This document shows positions 1-7,609 of a stretch of DNA of 64,000 nt, one piece after another (position 1 is the stretch's first letter; each line of letters begins with the position of its first letter). The notes under the pieces were generated by a model. It made no database searches, was not told where the DNA came from, and saw only the letters and a program-made list of their open reading frames with translations. Both the position numbers and the translations under genes were made by a program. Origin of the DNA: Agreia bicolorata (lineage in GTDB: Bacteria > Actinomycetota > Actinomycetes > Actinomycetales > Microbacteriaceae); assembly GCF_000938265.1 (NCBI RefSeq), contig NZ_JYFC01000001.1:310001-374000 (forward strand), given 5' to 3'.

Positions 1-193
1 TCACGTCGATCTTTCCGTCGACGGTGTCGGGCAGGCTCGACGCCATCTCGGAGCTCGCCTTCTCCTCGGCATACGCACGCAGTCCGACGTCTGCTACGAC
101 GATCGCAGCGATGAGAACGAGCACGACCGACAACGCGACGAAGATCCCGGTCTTGCGTCGGCGAGGCACGGCACTCTCTCCGCCGACTGTCAT
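1..193 (-). CDS. DUF2993 (LmeA-like) lipid-binding protein, N-terminal part
   Basis: Only the first 64 codons are in the window; the rest lies off the left edge. The start is ATG at 193, read leftwards. The visible protein has a short basic N-terminus (PRRRKT) followed by one hydrophobic segment (about residues 14-35). Then comes ADVGLRAYAEEKASSEMA, which closely resembles the opening of actinobacterial DUF2993/LmeA proteins, envelope proteins thought to bind lipids. Residues near the cut (LPDTVDGKIDV) fit the first strand of that domain. It lies 20 bp downstream of argS on the same strand and may be co-transcribed. The family call is fairly firm; the function is inferred only from the family. 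Confidence 0.65.
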   Translation of the reverse strand, partial: MTVGGESAVPRRRKTGIFVALSVVLVLIAAIVVADVGLRAYAEEKASSEMASSLPDTVDGKIDV

Positions 194-213
194 AGGCTCC
201 CCCACCACACCAG

Positions 214-1893
214 CTACATCCGTTCCGGAGCGGAGACACCCAGAAGGTCGAGTCCGTTGCGGATGACCTGTCCCGTCGCGTCGTTCAGCCACAGACGGGT
301 GCGGTGCAGATCGCTGATGGGCTCCTCGCCCAAAGGCAGCACGCGTGCCTGCGAATACCAGCGGTGGTAGTGACCGGCGACCTCTTCGAGGTAGCGCGCA
401 ATGCGATGCGGCTCGCGCAGTTCGGCGGACTTCTGCACGATCCGCGGAAACTCCTGAAGCGATCCGAGCAGCTCGGTCTCGGACTCGTGCGAAAGCAACG
501 ACGGGTCGAAGGCGGAGCGCTCCACACCGGCCGCGGCGGCATTACGTGCAACCGAACGGGTGCGCGAATGGGCGTACTGCACGTAGAAGACCGGGTTGTC
601 GTTGGTCTTCGACCGCAGCACGTCACCGTCGAGTGACAGCGGCGAATCCGCGGGATACCGAGCGAGCGAGTAGCGCAGCGCATCGGCACCGACCCACTCC
701 AGCAGGTCATCGAGTTCGATGATGTTGCCGGCACGCTTCGAGAGCTTGGCTCCGTTGAGGTTCACCAGCTGGCCGATCAGCACCGAGATGTTCACGTTCG
801 GGTCGTCGCCAGCGGCGGCGGCCAGGGCCTTGAGTCGGCCGACGTAGCCGTGGTGGTCTGCGCCCAGAAGATAGATCTTCTCGGTGAAGCCGCGGTCCTT
901 CTTGCTGAGGTAGTAGGCGGCGTCGGCCGCGAAGTAGGTGACAACGCCGTTGCCGCGCGTGAGCACCCGGTCTTTGTCGTCGCCGAAATCGGTGGTTCGC
1001 ACCCACACGGCGTCATCCGCCTCGAACACGTGGCCCTGGGCGCGCAGCCTGTCAGCCGCGTCGTCGATGAGGCTGCGCCCGGTGGTCGGGTCGACCGCGT
1101 GCAGCGTGCGCTCGGAGAAGAAAACGTCGAAGTGAACGTGGAAACGTTCGAGCGAGTCTTTGATCTCTTCGAGCTGCTTGAGGTAGCCGAGATCGCGCGC
1201 GAGCGCCACGGCCTCATCGAGCGGAAGCTCGAGCAGGTTCGGCGCGCTCTCGAGCACGTGCTTCGCGAGTTCGCCGATATAGGCGCCGGGGTACCCCTTC
1301 TCCGGCATCGGCTCGCCCTTGGCGGCCGCCAGGATCGACAGGCCGAAGTTGTCCATCTGATTGCCGGCGTCGTTGATGTAGTACTCGGTCGCGACCACGG
1401 CACCGGATGCGCGCAGCACGCGGGCGATCGCGTCGCCGAGTGCGGCCCACCGGGTGTGGCCGAGGTGCAGCGGCCCCGTCGGGTTCGCCGAGACGAACTC
1501 CATGTTCACCGAGAGCCCCGCCAGGGAGTCGTTATGTCCGTATGCGTCGCCCGCATCGACGATCTGCCGAGCGATCTCGGCAGCGGCCGCGACGTCGAGC
1601 GTGATGTTGATGAATCCCGGACCCGCGACATCCACCGACGCCACACCGGGGATCGCCTCGATCTCGGGCGTGATCTCTGCGGCGAATGCGCGAGGGTTCG
1701 TGCCGAGGCGCCCAGCGAACTTCATGGCCACATTCGATGCCCAGTCTCCGTGGTCGCGGTTTCGCGGTCGCTCCAGAGCGAGATCGGCGATCGTGACGGC
1801 ACCGTCGGGAACGGCCTCTCCGGCGGCGCGGCGCCGCTCGATGCGGGCGGTCACGATATCGAAGAGGGCGAGGGAGAGCTGTTCGGGAGTCAC
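214..1893 (-). CDS. argS: Arginyl-tRNA synthetase
   Basis: Charges tRNA-Arg with arginine in the cytoplasm; class I synthetase of about 559 aa, normal length. The HIGH-type signature reads HLGHTRWAALGDA (around residue 140) and the KMSKS-type loop reads GAKLSKRAGN (around residue 385). The C-terminus DLLGVSAPERM is typical of the anticodon-binding end of bacterial ArgS. The frame stays open upstream to an ATG at 1926, but the family normally starts at T-P-E-Q-L, so the GTG at 1893 is chosen. Its cognate-family tRNA-Arg(CCG) gene lies about 1 kb upstream, probably by coincidence. Function is certain from the motifs; only the exact start is uncertain. Confidence 0.96.
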   Translation of the reverse strand: MTPEQLSLALFDIVTARIERRRAAGEAVPDGAVTIADLALERPRNRDHGDWASNVAMKFAGRLGTNPRAFAAEITPEIEAIPGVASVDVAGPGFINITLDVAAAAEIARQIVDAGDAYGHNDSLAGLSVNMEFVSANPTGPLHLGHTRWAALGDAIARVLRASGAVVATEYYINDAGNQMDNFGLSILAAAKGEPMPEKGYPGAYIGELAKHVLESAPNLLELPLDEAVALARDLGYLKQLEEIKDSLERFHVHFDVFFSERTLHAVDPTTGRSLIDDAADRLRAQGHVFEADDAVWVRTTDFGDDKDRVLTRGNGVVTYFAADAAYYLSKKDRGFTEKIYLLGADHHGYVGRLKALAAAAGDDPNVNISVLIGQLVNLNGAKLSKRAGNIIELDDLLEWVGADALRYSLARYPADSPLSLDGDVLRSKTNDNPVFYVQYAHSRTRSVARNAAAAGVERSAFDPSLLSHESETELLGSLQEFPRIVQKSAELREPHRIARYLEEVAGHYHRWYSQARVLPLGEEPISDLHRTRLWLNDATGQVIRNGLDLLGVSAPERM

Positions 1894-1954
1894 GAGCGTC
1901 GATCTTACCGTTCGGCCCGCACCCACCGTCGTGCCCCGGAGCCCCTGATCGGCG

Positions 1955-2749
1955 TCAGCGCAACTGCACCAGCTGGGTCACGTCGTCGGTCGGCAGCTCG
2001 TCGACGGTCGCCGTCACCTCGAGCTCGGTCAGAGTCAGGAGGCCGTCGTGGTTCGTGAGAAACGCGGTGTCGGCCGCGTCGCGTCCCGTGGAGATACGCA
2101 CGAGACTCTGCCTCGGGGCCAGGGCCGTCGCATCCACGATGTGCCAGGCGCCGTCGACGAATGCCTCGGCCACGGCGTGGAAGTCCATGGGATCGAGCCC
2201 CGGCGCGTACACGGCCACAAGTCGCGCGGGCACGTCGAGTGCGCGGAGCAGAGCCACGACGAGGTGCGCATAGTCACGGCAGACTCCCTGCCTGGCGAGC
2301 AGCGTTCGAACCGCTCCGTCGGTGGGCAGGCTCGAGCCCGGAACGTAGCTCAGCTTGTCGCCGACCCATGAGCTGACGCCGTCGAGCAGCGCCCGGCCTT
2401 TCAAACCAGCGAACTCGGAGACGGCAGTGGGAAGCAGGATGTCGGACTCGCAGTACCGACTCGGCTTGAGATAGGTGATGCGGTCGAGCGCCGTGATGGC
2501 GGCCGGCACCGCCTCCCCCGTCACTGTCGCCCAGTAGTCCATGGTCAGGGTTCCCGCACCCACCGTGAACTGGTGCAGCCGCGTGCCGTGCAGATCGCTG
2601 ATCTCCACCGGAGTAATGCTGCTGTCGCCGTAGCGGAAGTCGAGGGTCTCAACCTCCCTAGTGATGCCTTCGGCGACCGACGCGGCGAAGACCATCGTCA
2701 CGGGGCTGTCGATACGAACGGCGATGTGGGCTGAGACGGAGCGCTTCAT
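1955..2749 (-). CDS. Transglutaminase-like domain protein
   Basis: About 264 aa. The papain-like transglutaminase-core triad is visible: Cys in QGVCRDYAHL (about residue 170), His in MDFHAVAEAF and Asp in HIVDATALAPR. The N-terminal 130 residues form the beta-rich region usual in bacterial transglutaminase-like proteins. No signal peptide is seen, so a cytoplasmic protease or amidase-like activity is likely; the substrate is unknown. The start is taken at ATG 2749 (MKRSVSAHIAVR). In-frame ATGs at 2758 and 2761 are possible and no clear ribosome site decides. It is transcribed towards argS with a 61-bp gap, so the two may share a transcript. Confidence 0.8.
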   Translation of the reverse strand: MKRSVSAHIAVRIDSPVTMVFAASVAEGITREVETLDFRYGDSSITPVEISDLHGTRLHQFTVGAGTLTMDYWATVTGEAVPAAITALDRITYLKPSRYCESDILLPTAVSEFAGLKGRALLDGVSSWVGDKLSYVPGSSLPTDGAVRTLLARQGVCRDYAHLVVALLRALDVPARLVAVYAPGLDPMDFHAVAEAFVDGAWHIVDATALAPRQSLVRISTGRDAADTAFLTNHDGLLTLTELEVTATVDELPTDDVTQLVQLR

Positions 2750-2861
2750 GGGATGCATCATGCCATCCGAATGTTTCGAGATCATGTTGCGTGCGCGGCC
2801 ACCGCGAGCCGCCAATCGGGCGCGCCGCGATGTGCCGCTTCTGGTAGGTTTTCTGGAGTAC

Positions 2862-2933
2862 GCCCTCGTAGCTCAGCGGAAGAGCGCTTCCCTCCGAAGG
2901 AATAGGTCGCTGGTTCAAATCCAGTCGAGGGCA
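2862..2933 (+). tRNA. tRNA-Arg (anticodon CCG)
   Basis: A complete cloverleaf can be drawn. Acceptor GCCCTCG (2862-2868) pairs with CGAGGGC (2926-2932). D-stem GCTC/GAGC; anticodon loop CTCCGAA with CCG at 2894-2896; T-stem GCTGG/CCAGT around TTCAAAT; discriminator A at 2933. The 3' CCA is not encoded (A-C-A-C follows). The outermost anticodon-stem pair is a C-U mismatch (2887 with 2903), unusual but in both copies of the 3' half. The gene serves as the integration site of the island to its right, and its 3' half is duplicated at 5005-5064. Confidence 0.95.
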
Positions 2934-2949
2934 CACAGCTCCCCCGGAG
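2890..2949 (+). repeat. Left attachment repeat (within tRNA-Arg)
   Basis: This 60-bp copy starts in the anticodon stem/loop and runs through the tRNA 3' end and 16 bp beyond. It is identical to 5005-5064. The flanking bases differ immediately outside (T at 2889 versus G at 5004; G at 2950 versus C at 5065), which fixes the repeat ends. Confidence 0.92.
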
Positions 2950-3092
2950 GCATACCAGATTCCCCATTTTTGAAACACTGCTGAATCGGCCGCTCAGCCA
3001 AGAGCGGCGCCACTGCCAACCAGCATCGCGTCCGGCACGTCGGTCCGTCTTCGCTTTGCATAAGACGCTACTCAGTGGACGGCGCCGAATAG

Positions 3093-3308
3093 TCAACCCA
3101 CTTCCGCTTCGCCGCCGTCGAAGACAAACAGACTCGCCCCGGCTGTGGCCCAGCGACGCTCTGGATCAAGCATGGTCTGTAGGACGTCCAACCCAGCCTC
3201 ACTCGTCCATGCTCGGATGCAGCCGCGTTCTTCGTCTGTGTCAATCGACACCGGCGAGATCCTCCTCAGGAACTTCCGGCTACAAAGGCTTGGCAATTCG
3301 GTCCACAA
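3093..3308 (-). CDS. Small island ORF, unrecognised (71 aa)
   Basis: Not recognised. The possible product is 71 aa, with an acidic C-terminal half and a plausible amphipathic stretch (TSEAGLDVLQTMLDPERR). It would start at TTG 3308. A -10-like TAGCCT (3319-3314, minus strand) ends 5 nt before it, the arrangement seen at other leaderless genes in this window. It diverges from the DUF3892 gene across a 53-bp AT-richer gap. Codon use is less GC-biased than the chromosome. It could be a genuine small protein, the C-terminal remnant of a larger gene, or chance. Confidence 0.35.
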   Translation of the reverse strand: MWTELPSLCSRKFLRRISPVSIDTDEERGCIRAWTSEAGLDVLQTMLDPERRWATAGASLFVFDGGEAEVG

Positions 3309-3361
3309 CTGTCAGGCTAATCAAAACTTAATGTAGCGTTTCTGAAGCTTGGGGGCTTTGT

Positions 3362-3634
3362 GTGTACGAGATCATAGGTATTCAGGTTGCGCAGCAACCT
3401 CCGCGTCTGGACACCATCACTGACTACTATTTCCAAGGTCGAAACGGCGAGACTTCTCAATGGATGACCAAACTCCAGGGGGTTGCATACGTCCGCCAAA
3501 ATCCTTCGACGGTTTATGTGAGCGGAGGCGGTTCATCCGCATTCGTCGACGTGGTGGAATCAAACGTTCCGTACCTGCGGACGAGGGCGGACGGAACCCA
3601 GTCTGACAACCTCCTCTCGCTCCCTGTTTACTAG
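3362..3634 (+). CDS. DUF3892 protein
   Basis: 90 aa, starting at GTG 3362 with a G-rich stretch (GGGGG) about 8 nt upstream. The family hallmark is a C-terminus of the form YLRTRADGTQSDNLLSLPVY, preceded by a central AYV segment and an N-terminal I-x-x-I-Q-V strand; all are present. DUF3892 proteins are short, single-domain and of unknown function, often found in accessory DNA. The gene is the first clear rightward gene inside the tRNA-Arg island. The 123-bp hairpin begins about 90 bp downstream. The family assignment is made from memory of the C-terminal motif. Confidence 0.65.
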   Translation: MYEIIGIQVAQQPPRLDTITDYYFQGRNGETSQWMTKLQGVAYVRQNPSTVYVSGGGSSAFVDVVESNVPYLRTRADGTQSDNLLSLPVY

Positions 3635-3724
3635 CGAGCGGCCACGCACGCTGAATCAACCTTCGTATGATGAACCTGCCGACCCGACGCCATCAGTCCC
3701 TGAGATAGCGTCGACGATTCATGA

Positions 3725-3847
3725 TGGTGCTTAGACAATTCCTCGATGACACGCCTACCAGTACACGAAGCTGCTCATGGTTGTGACATAGGTGCTGGTG
3801 GAAGACCCCCTTCTGAGGCGTGTCATCGAGGAATTGTCTAGTGACCA
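3725..3847. repeat. Long inverted repeat / hairpin in the island
   Basis: Two perfect 25-bp inverted arms, 3732-3756 and 3816-3840, begin TAGACAATTCC. After three unpaired bases on each side the pairing resumes for four more (TGGT 3725-3728 with ACCA 3844-3847). An inner imperfect 8-bp repeat (3757-3764 with 3792-3799) extends the stem. The 59-bp centre codes for nothing obvious. It could be a MITE or the ends of a deleted insertion sequence, a recombination site, or a structured RNA. No target-site duplication is visible outside the arms. Confidence 0.75.
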
Positions 3848-3877
3848 CTATTGATGGATATTTTGATACCTAAGACG

Positions 3878-3903
3878 TGGAGAATCCACGCGTGGATTAT
3901 CCA
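3878..3903. promoter_or_regulatory. 26-bp palindrome, possible protein-binding site
   Basis: The core AATCCACGCGTGGATT (3883-3898) is a perfect 16-bp palindrome. One mismatched pair further out, TGGA (3878-3881) and TCCA (3900-3903) continue it to 26 bp. There is no loop, so it is better read as a dimer-binding site on DNA than as an RNA hairpin. It sits 31 bp right of the long hairpin and about 290 bp before the next gene, so what it would control is unclear. Confidence 0.5.
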
Positions 3904-4195
3904 GATGTAGTCAGTCTCGGAAGTGCTAAACCTGCCTATGTCTCCGTGCCGGGGAAACCGAGATGCAGACTCCGACAGGTGGCTCATACCCCTTGGCTCC
4001 TTGCCGCGAGTTCGGAACTGTGAGCGCAGCCCGGGGCCAGCATCGGGACCCTGAACTAACCGCCAGCGATCGGAACCGGCGGAAGCCGCAACGATTTCTC
4101 CAACGGTGAACTGGCGACACGACCTCGAAATTCGTCGAGACAGGCCGCATGATCGGTGCGAGGGGCCACGGTTGGCTTTCAGATACAGTCGCGTT

Positions 4196-4702
4196 GTGAG
4201 CGATCAAATCTTGAATGCCCTTACTCCGATCGCCGCAGGTAGCCTTCTCACGCTGATTGTTACTTGGCTCACAAACTGGCAGGCAGACAGACGTGCGGCC
4301 AAGCGGGAAGCGATGAACTACATGCGTTTGCGCGAGGATGCCTCCCGGCTCGAGGCCCGGGAACGCGTAGAACAGATTCTCGACACGCTCAACGACGCAA
4401 TCTCGCAACCTCGTGGGGCAACGACGGATGGATGGCTCAAGTGGATGACCACCGAGCAGATTCGCGGCATCAACAACGCTGTCCACTGGATTCCTGATGC
4501 CGCCACCCGCGGAGCCGTTCAAGACGGAATTTCAGTCTTCGCTATTGGGTCGGCGCTCGACAAACTCCACGACGCAGAGAAGATAATTGTCCTCAACGCG
4601 GTCCGTGAGATTGTTGCAGCCTACGTTCGCGGCGATGCCATCCCCCAAGCTGAAGTATTCCGAATCTCAGTGGCGATGGATCGGGTCTACAAAGACGACT
4701 AG
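4196..4702 (+). CDS. Membrane-anchored coiled-coil protein of the island, unknown function
   Basis: 168 aa from GTG 4196. The N-terminus is a single hydrophobic segment (about residues 5-22, ILNALTPIAAGSLLTLIVTW). It is followed by a charged, probably coiled-coil stretch (RRAAKREAMNYMRLREDASR) and a mostly helical C-terminal domain. A -10-like TACAGT (4184-4189) ends 6 nt before the GTG, fitting a leaderless transcript. The frame is open back to an ATG at 4106, but that region reads as non-coding. Not recognised as a named family. Small one-TM proteins of this shape occur in phage and island cargo, but nothing proves a role here. Confidence 0.6.
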   Translation: MSDQILNALTPIAAGSLLTLIVTWLTNWQADRRAAKREAMNYMRLREDASRLEARERVEQILDTLNDAISQPRGATTDGWLKWMTTEQIRGINNAVHWIPDAATRGAVQDGISVFAIGSALDKLHDAEKIIVLNAVREIVAAYVRGDAIPQAEVFRISVAMDRVYKDD

Positions 4703-4961
4703 CCAGTTCGACTTCGGCGCAAAGCCCCAAGCTGACGCCGTCGTTCTCAATCGCTTCAAATAGAAGTGCTCGTGGCCCTTCGGAATCGTGCAGGGGCAGC
4801 CGTGATCCGACCATGACCCATGCCAAGCCCGCCGAATTCACGACAGCGAGCCCCATCGTCGGCATCTGGCGGTTCTTGCGGGGAGAATACACAAGGTCGC
4901 CAGGCTCGTGGGAGCCGTGATGACAGAGGGGGATAGGGTTACGCCAAAGTCGACGAGGCAT
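4593..4961 (-). pseudogene. Possible truncated ORF at the island's right end
   Basis: On the minus strand a frame from ATG 4961 gives a protein-like stretch (GDLVYSPRKNRQMPTMGLAV, then alternating hydrophobic strands to about 4708). The ordered pattern suggests real coding sequence. It has no stop where the pattern fades. Instead it runs 110 bp into the convergent 4196-4702 gene before stopping at 4593, which argues for a truncated or frameshifted remnant. The family is unknown. It may also be chance. Confidence 0.25.
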
Positions 4962-5004
4962 ATTGGCGCTCAGGGAGCTACCATGGATAACGTTCTTTCG
5001 CAGG

Positions 5005-5064
5005 CCCTCCGAAGGAATAGGTCGCTGGTTCAAATCCAGTCGAGGGCACACAGCTCCCCCGGAG
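5005..5064 (+). repeat. Right attachment repeat (tRNA-Arg 3' half copy)
   Basis: Identical over 60 bp to 2890-2949. It carries the anticodon loop, T-arm and acceptor 3' strand of tRNA-Arg(CCG) but no 5' half, so it cannot encode a tRNA. It marks the right junction of the island, 56 bp before the next chromosomal gene. Confidence 0.92.
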
Positions 5065-5120
5065 CGCACGGAGCTTTCTGGAAAGCACAGCGCGGTCGCG
5101 TCGAAGGAGATGACACCGGC

Positions 5121-5816
5121 ATGAGGATCCTCTTCGCGGTTCTGCGCACAGTCGTGGCCGTCGCCATCATCGCCGCCATCGTCGGGCAGCTGATCACGAG
5201 CCTGGCCTTCTGGTCGTCGAGAGACGTCACGAACGTCGGCAGCAACATCGTGAATTTCTTCAGCTTCTTCACCATCGAGTCGAACATCGCCGCGATCGTC
5301 GTTCTCGCCATCGGCGCATACGTCCTCATCGCTCGACGCGGCGCCGACCCCGAGTGGTTCCAGGTGACCCGCGCCGCGGTCGTGACGTACATGGTCGTCA
5401 CCGGCATCGTCTACAACCTGCTTCTGCGCGGCATCGAGCTTCCCCAGGGCGCGACGCTCGAATGGTCCAACGAGATCCTGCACGCCGTCGCTCCCGCCTA
5501 CCTTCTGATCGACTGGATCCTCGCGCCCGGTCGCCGGCCGCTCGGAGCTCGACGAATCGGAATCGTTCTGATCTATCCCCTGGCCTGGGTGGTCTACACC
5601 CTCGTGCGCGCTCCCTTCGTCGTCGACCAGGTCGCCTCGACCGACTACTGGTACCCGTATCCGTTCCTCAACCCGAACACCTCACCCCAGGGCTACGTGT
5701 CGGTCGCGTTCTACGTGGTTCTGATCGCCGCGGTGATCGGCCTGACCGCGGCCGGGGTGCTCTGGATCTCCCGGCGGTGGCCTCGCGCTGCAGCGGAGAC
5801 TCGACAGGCGTCCTAG
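5121..5816 (+). CDS. Pr6Pr family integral membrane protein
   Basis: 231 aa with about six transmembrane segments. Family-like features are the N-terminal TM followed by FFSFFTIESNIAAIVVL, the middle VTGIVYNLLLRG and EILHAVAPAYLLIDW, and the late YWYPYPFLNP. The start is ATG 5121 with AAGGAG 11 nt upstream; the frame also runs back through the attachment repeat, but that part is not coding. This is the first chromosomal gene right of the island. The function of these actinobacterial Pr6Pr proteins is not known. It is followed closely by poxB on the same strand. Confidence 0.8.
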   Translation: MRILFAVLRTVVAVAIIAAIVGQLITSLAFWSSRDVTNVGSNIVNFFSFFTIESNIAAIVVLAIGAYVLIARRGADPEWFQVTRAAVVTYMVVTGIVYNLLLRGIELPQGATLEWSNEILHAVAPAYLLIDWILAPGRRPLGARRIGIVLIYPLAWVVYTLVRAPFVVDQVASTDYWYPYPFLNPNTSPQGYVSVAFYVVLIAAVIGLTAAGVLWISRRWPRAAAETRQAS

Positions 5817-5848
5817 CCCCGTTCAGCCGCGCACGGTTAACTGGGGCC

Positions 5849-7603
5849 ATGGCCAGAACCGTTGCAGACCAGCTCATCGCCCAACTCATCGACGCGGGGG
5901 TGCACCGCATCTACGGCATCGTCGGAGACAGTCTCAATCCGGTCGTCGACGCCGTGCGCCGCACCGGAGGATCCGCCAAGGGCGGCATTGACTGGATCCA
6001 CGTGCGCAACGAGGAGGCTGCGGCCTTCGCTGCCGGAGCCGAGGCACAGCTCACCGGTCGCCTCGCCGTGTGCGCCGGCAGCTGCGGGCCGGGAAACCTG
6101 CATCTCATCAACGGCCTGTTCGACGCTCACCGATCGGGCGCACCCGTTCTGGCAATCGCGAGTCACATCCCGAGCGTCGAGATCGGCAGCTCCTACTTTC
6201 AAGAAACCCACCCCGACCGCCTGTTCGTGGAGTGTTCGAACTACTGCGAGCTCGTCTCGACGGCCGTGCAGGCGCCGCGCGTCGTGAACTCGGCCATCCG
6301 GCACGCGACCGGACTCGGCGGCGTGGCCGTCGTGTCGCTGCCCGGCGATGTCGCCGAACTGGATGCCGTGGGCTCGGCCCCGGCATTCGTTCTGCCCCGC
6401 AGACCCGCGATCGTGCCCGACGCCCAGGACGTCGCCGCCCTGGCCAACGCGATCAATGAAGCGAAGACGGTGGCCATCTTCGCGGGAGCCGGAGTGGAAG
6501 GCTCGCACCACGAGGTCGTGGCGTTCGCCGATCTGCTGGCCGCTCCCGTGGGCCACACGATGCGCGGCAAGCAGTGGATTCAGTACGACAACCCCTTCGA
6601 CGTCGGCATGACCGGATTGCTCGGCTACGGTGCAGCACACGCCGGAATCCACGACGCTGAACTGCTGATTCTGCTCGGCACCGACTTTCCGTACGAGCAG
6701 TTCCTGCCCGACGGCTCGAAGATCCAGATCGCGCAGATCGATGCGGATGTGTCGCATCTCGGGCGGCGGGCAAGCGTGACGCACGCGATCCACGGCGACG
6801 TCGCATCCACCCTGGCCGCCCTCACACCGCTCGTTCGGGGCGAACGCGACCGCAGCTTCCTCGAGAAGACGCTCAAGCGGCACCACAAGCTGCTCGACTC
6901 GGTCGTCGGCACGTACACCGACGTCGACAAGACCGTGCCGATCCATCCGGAATTCGCCGTGACCGTGCTCGACGAGCTGCTGGCCGACGACGCCATCGTC
7001 ACCGCAGACACCGGCATGGGCAACGTCTGGCAGGCACGCTACATCACCCCCAACGGGCGGCGCCGGTTGATCGGATCGTATCTGCACGGGTCGATGGCCA
7101 ACGCGGTGCCCCAGGCCATCGGCGCACAGTCGGCATATCCGGATCGCCAGGTCGTCACGATCTCGGGCGATGGAGGGCTGTCGATGCTGCTCGGCGAATT
7201 GGTGACCATCGCCGCGTACAAGCTGCCCGTCAAGGTGGTCGTGTTCAACAACTCCACCCTCGGCCTCGTGAAGCTCGAGATGTTCGTCGACGGCTATCCC
7301 GACTTCGGTGTGGATGTGCCCGGCGTCGACTACGCCGCCGTCGCCTCGGCGCTCGGCTTCTTCTCCTGTCGCGTCGAGGATCCTCAGGATCTGCGCGGGG
7401 CCCTGACCGAGGCCTTCGCCCACAACGGGCCGGCATTGGTCGACATCGCCACCGATCCACTCGCCCTGTCGCTGCCACCGACCATCACCGCCAAGCAGGT
7501 CACCGGATTCGGACTCGCCATGTCGAAGCTCGTACTGAACGGCGGCGTCGGTGAAGCCATGCGAATGGCCCGTTCGAACATCAAGCACGTTCCGGGTCTG
7601 TGA
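5849..7603 (+). CDS. poxB: Pyruvate dehydrogenase (quinone) / pyruvate:quinone oxidoreductase
   Basis: 584 aa. Decarboxylates pyruvate to acetate and CO2 and passes electrons through FAD to membrane quinone. The activating Glu lies in RNEEAAAFAAGA (about residue 50). The TPP motif runs from GDGGLSML to VVFNNSTLG (about residues 435-465). The C-terminal amphipathic tail (MRMARSNIKHVPGL) matches the lipid-binding end of PoxB-type enzymes. The central FAD domain contains GAGVEGSHH. Start ATG 5849. A MarR-family gene follows 60 bp downstream and may be linked to redox state. E. coli PoxB is 572 aa and corynebacterial Pqo about 580, so length fits. Confidence 0.93.
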   Translation: MARTVADQLIAQLIDAGVHRIYGIVGDSLNPVVDAVRRTGGSAKGGIDWIHVRNEEAAAFAAGAEAQLTGRLAVCAGSCGPGNLHLINGLFDAHRSGAPVLAIASHIPSVEIGSSYFQETHPDRLFVECSNYCELVSTAVQAPRVVNSAIRHATGLGGVAVVSLPGDVAELDAVGSAPAFVLPRRPAIVPDAQDVAALANAINEAKTVAIFAGAGVEGSHHEVVAFADLLAAPVGHTMRGKQWIQYDNPFDVGMTGLLGYGAAHAGIHDAELLILLGTDFPYEQFLPDGSKIQIAQIDADVSHLGRRASVTHAIHGDVASTLAALTPLVRGERDRSFLEKTLKRHHKLLDSVVGTYTDVDKTVPIHPEFAVTVLDELLADDAIVTADTGMGNVWQARYITPNGRRRLIGSYLHGSMANAVPQAIGAQSAYPDRQVVTISGDGGLSMLLGELVTIAAYKLPVKVVVFNNSTLGLVKLEMFVDGYPDFGVDVPGVDYAAVASALGFFSCRVEDPQDLRGALTEAFAHNGPALVDIATDPLALSLPPTITAKQVTGFGLAMSKLVLNGGVGEAMRMARSNIKHVPGL

Positions 7604-7609
7604 GCCTCA

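Larger units (their letters stand above)
3635..4195. other. Non-coding stretch of the island
   Basis: This 560-bp gap has no ORF I can support. It holds the hairpin at 3725-3847, the palindrome at 3878-3903 and the probable promoter of the 4196 gene. The long minus-strand reading frame over 3926-4522 does not look protein-like and runs through the 4196 gene. Confidence 0.6.
2890..5064. mobile_element. Small integrated element in tRNA-Arg(CCG), no integrase
   Basis: A stretch of about 2.1 kb is bounded by a perfect 60-bp direct repeat, one copy being the 3' half of the tRNA gene plus 16 bp. This is the classic footprint of integration by a tyrosine recombinase. The interior is visibly less GC-rich than the flanks and has looser codon bias. 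Contents: a possible small leftward ORF, a DUF3892 gene, a 123-bp hairpin, a 26-bp palindrome, a one-TM coiled-coil protein and a possible truncated leftward ORF. No integrase, excisionase or replication gene is seen, so it is either a decayed remnant or a satellite moved in trans. Confidence 0.8.

Noticed and set aside
850-2058. Long plus-strand frame opposite argS
   Set aside because: Antisense shadow of argS; low-complexity Arg/Ala-rich text with no family motif. The same holds for the long frames opposite poxB (5837-7588), GH65, kgd and ppc.
3926-4522. 198-aa minus-strand frame in the island
   Set aside because: Not protein-like, no start signal, and it runs antisense through the better-supported 4196-4702 gene.
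4908-5120. N-terminal extension of the Pr6Pr protein across the right attachment repeat
   Set aside because: The frame is open but reads through tRNA-derived sequence; AAGGAG before ATG 5121 and the family's usual start place the gene after the repeat.
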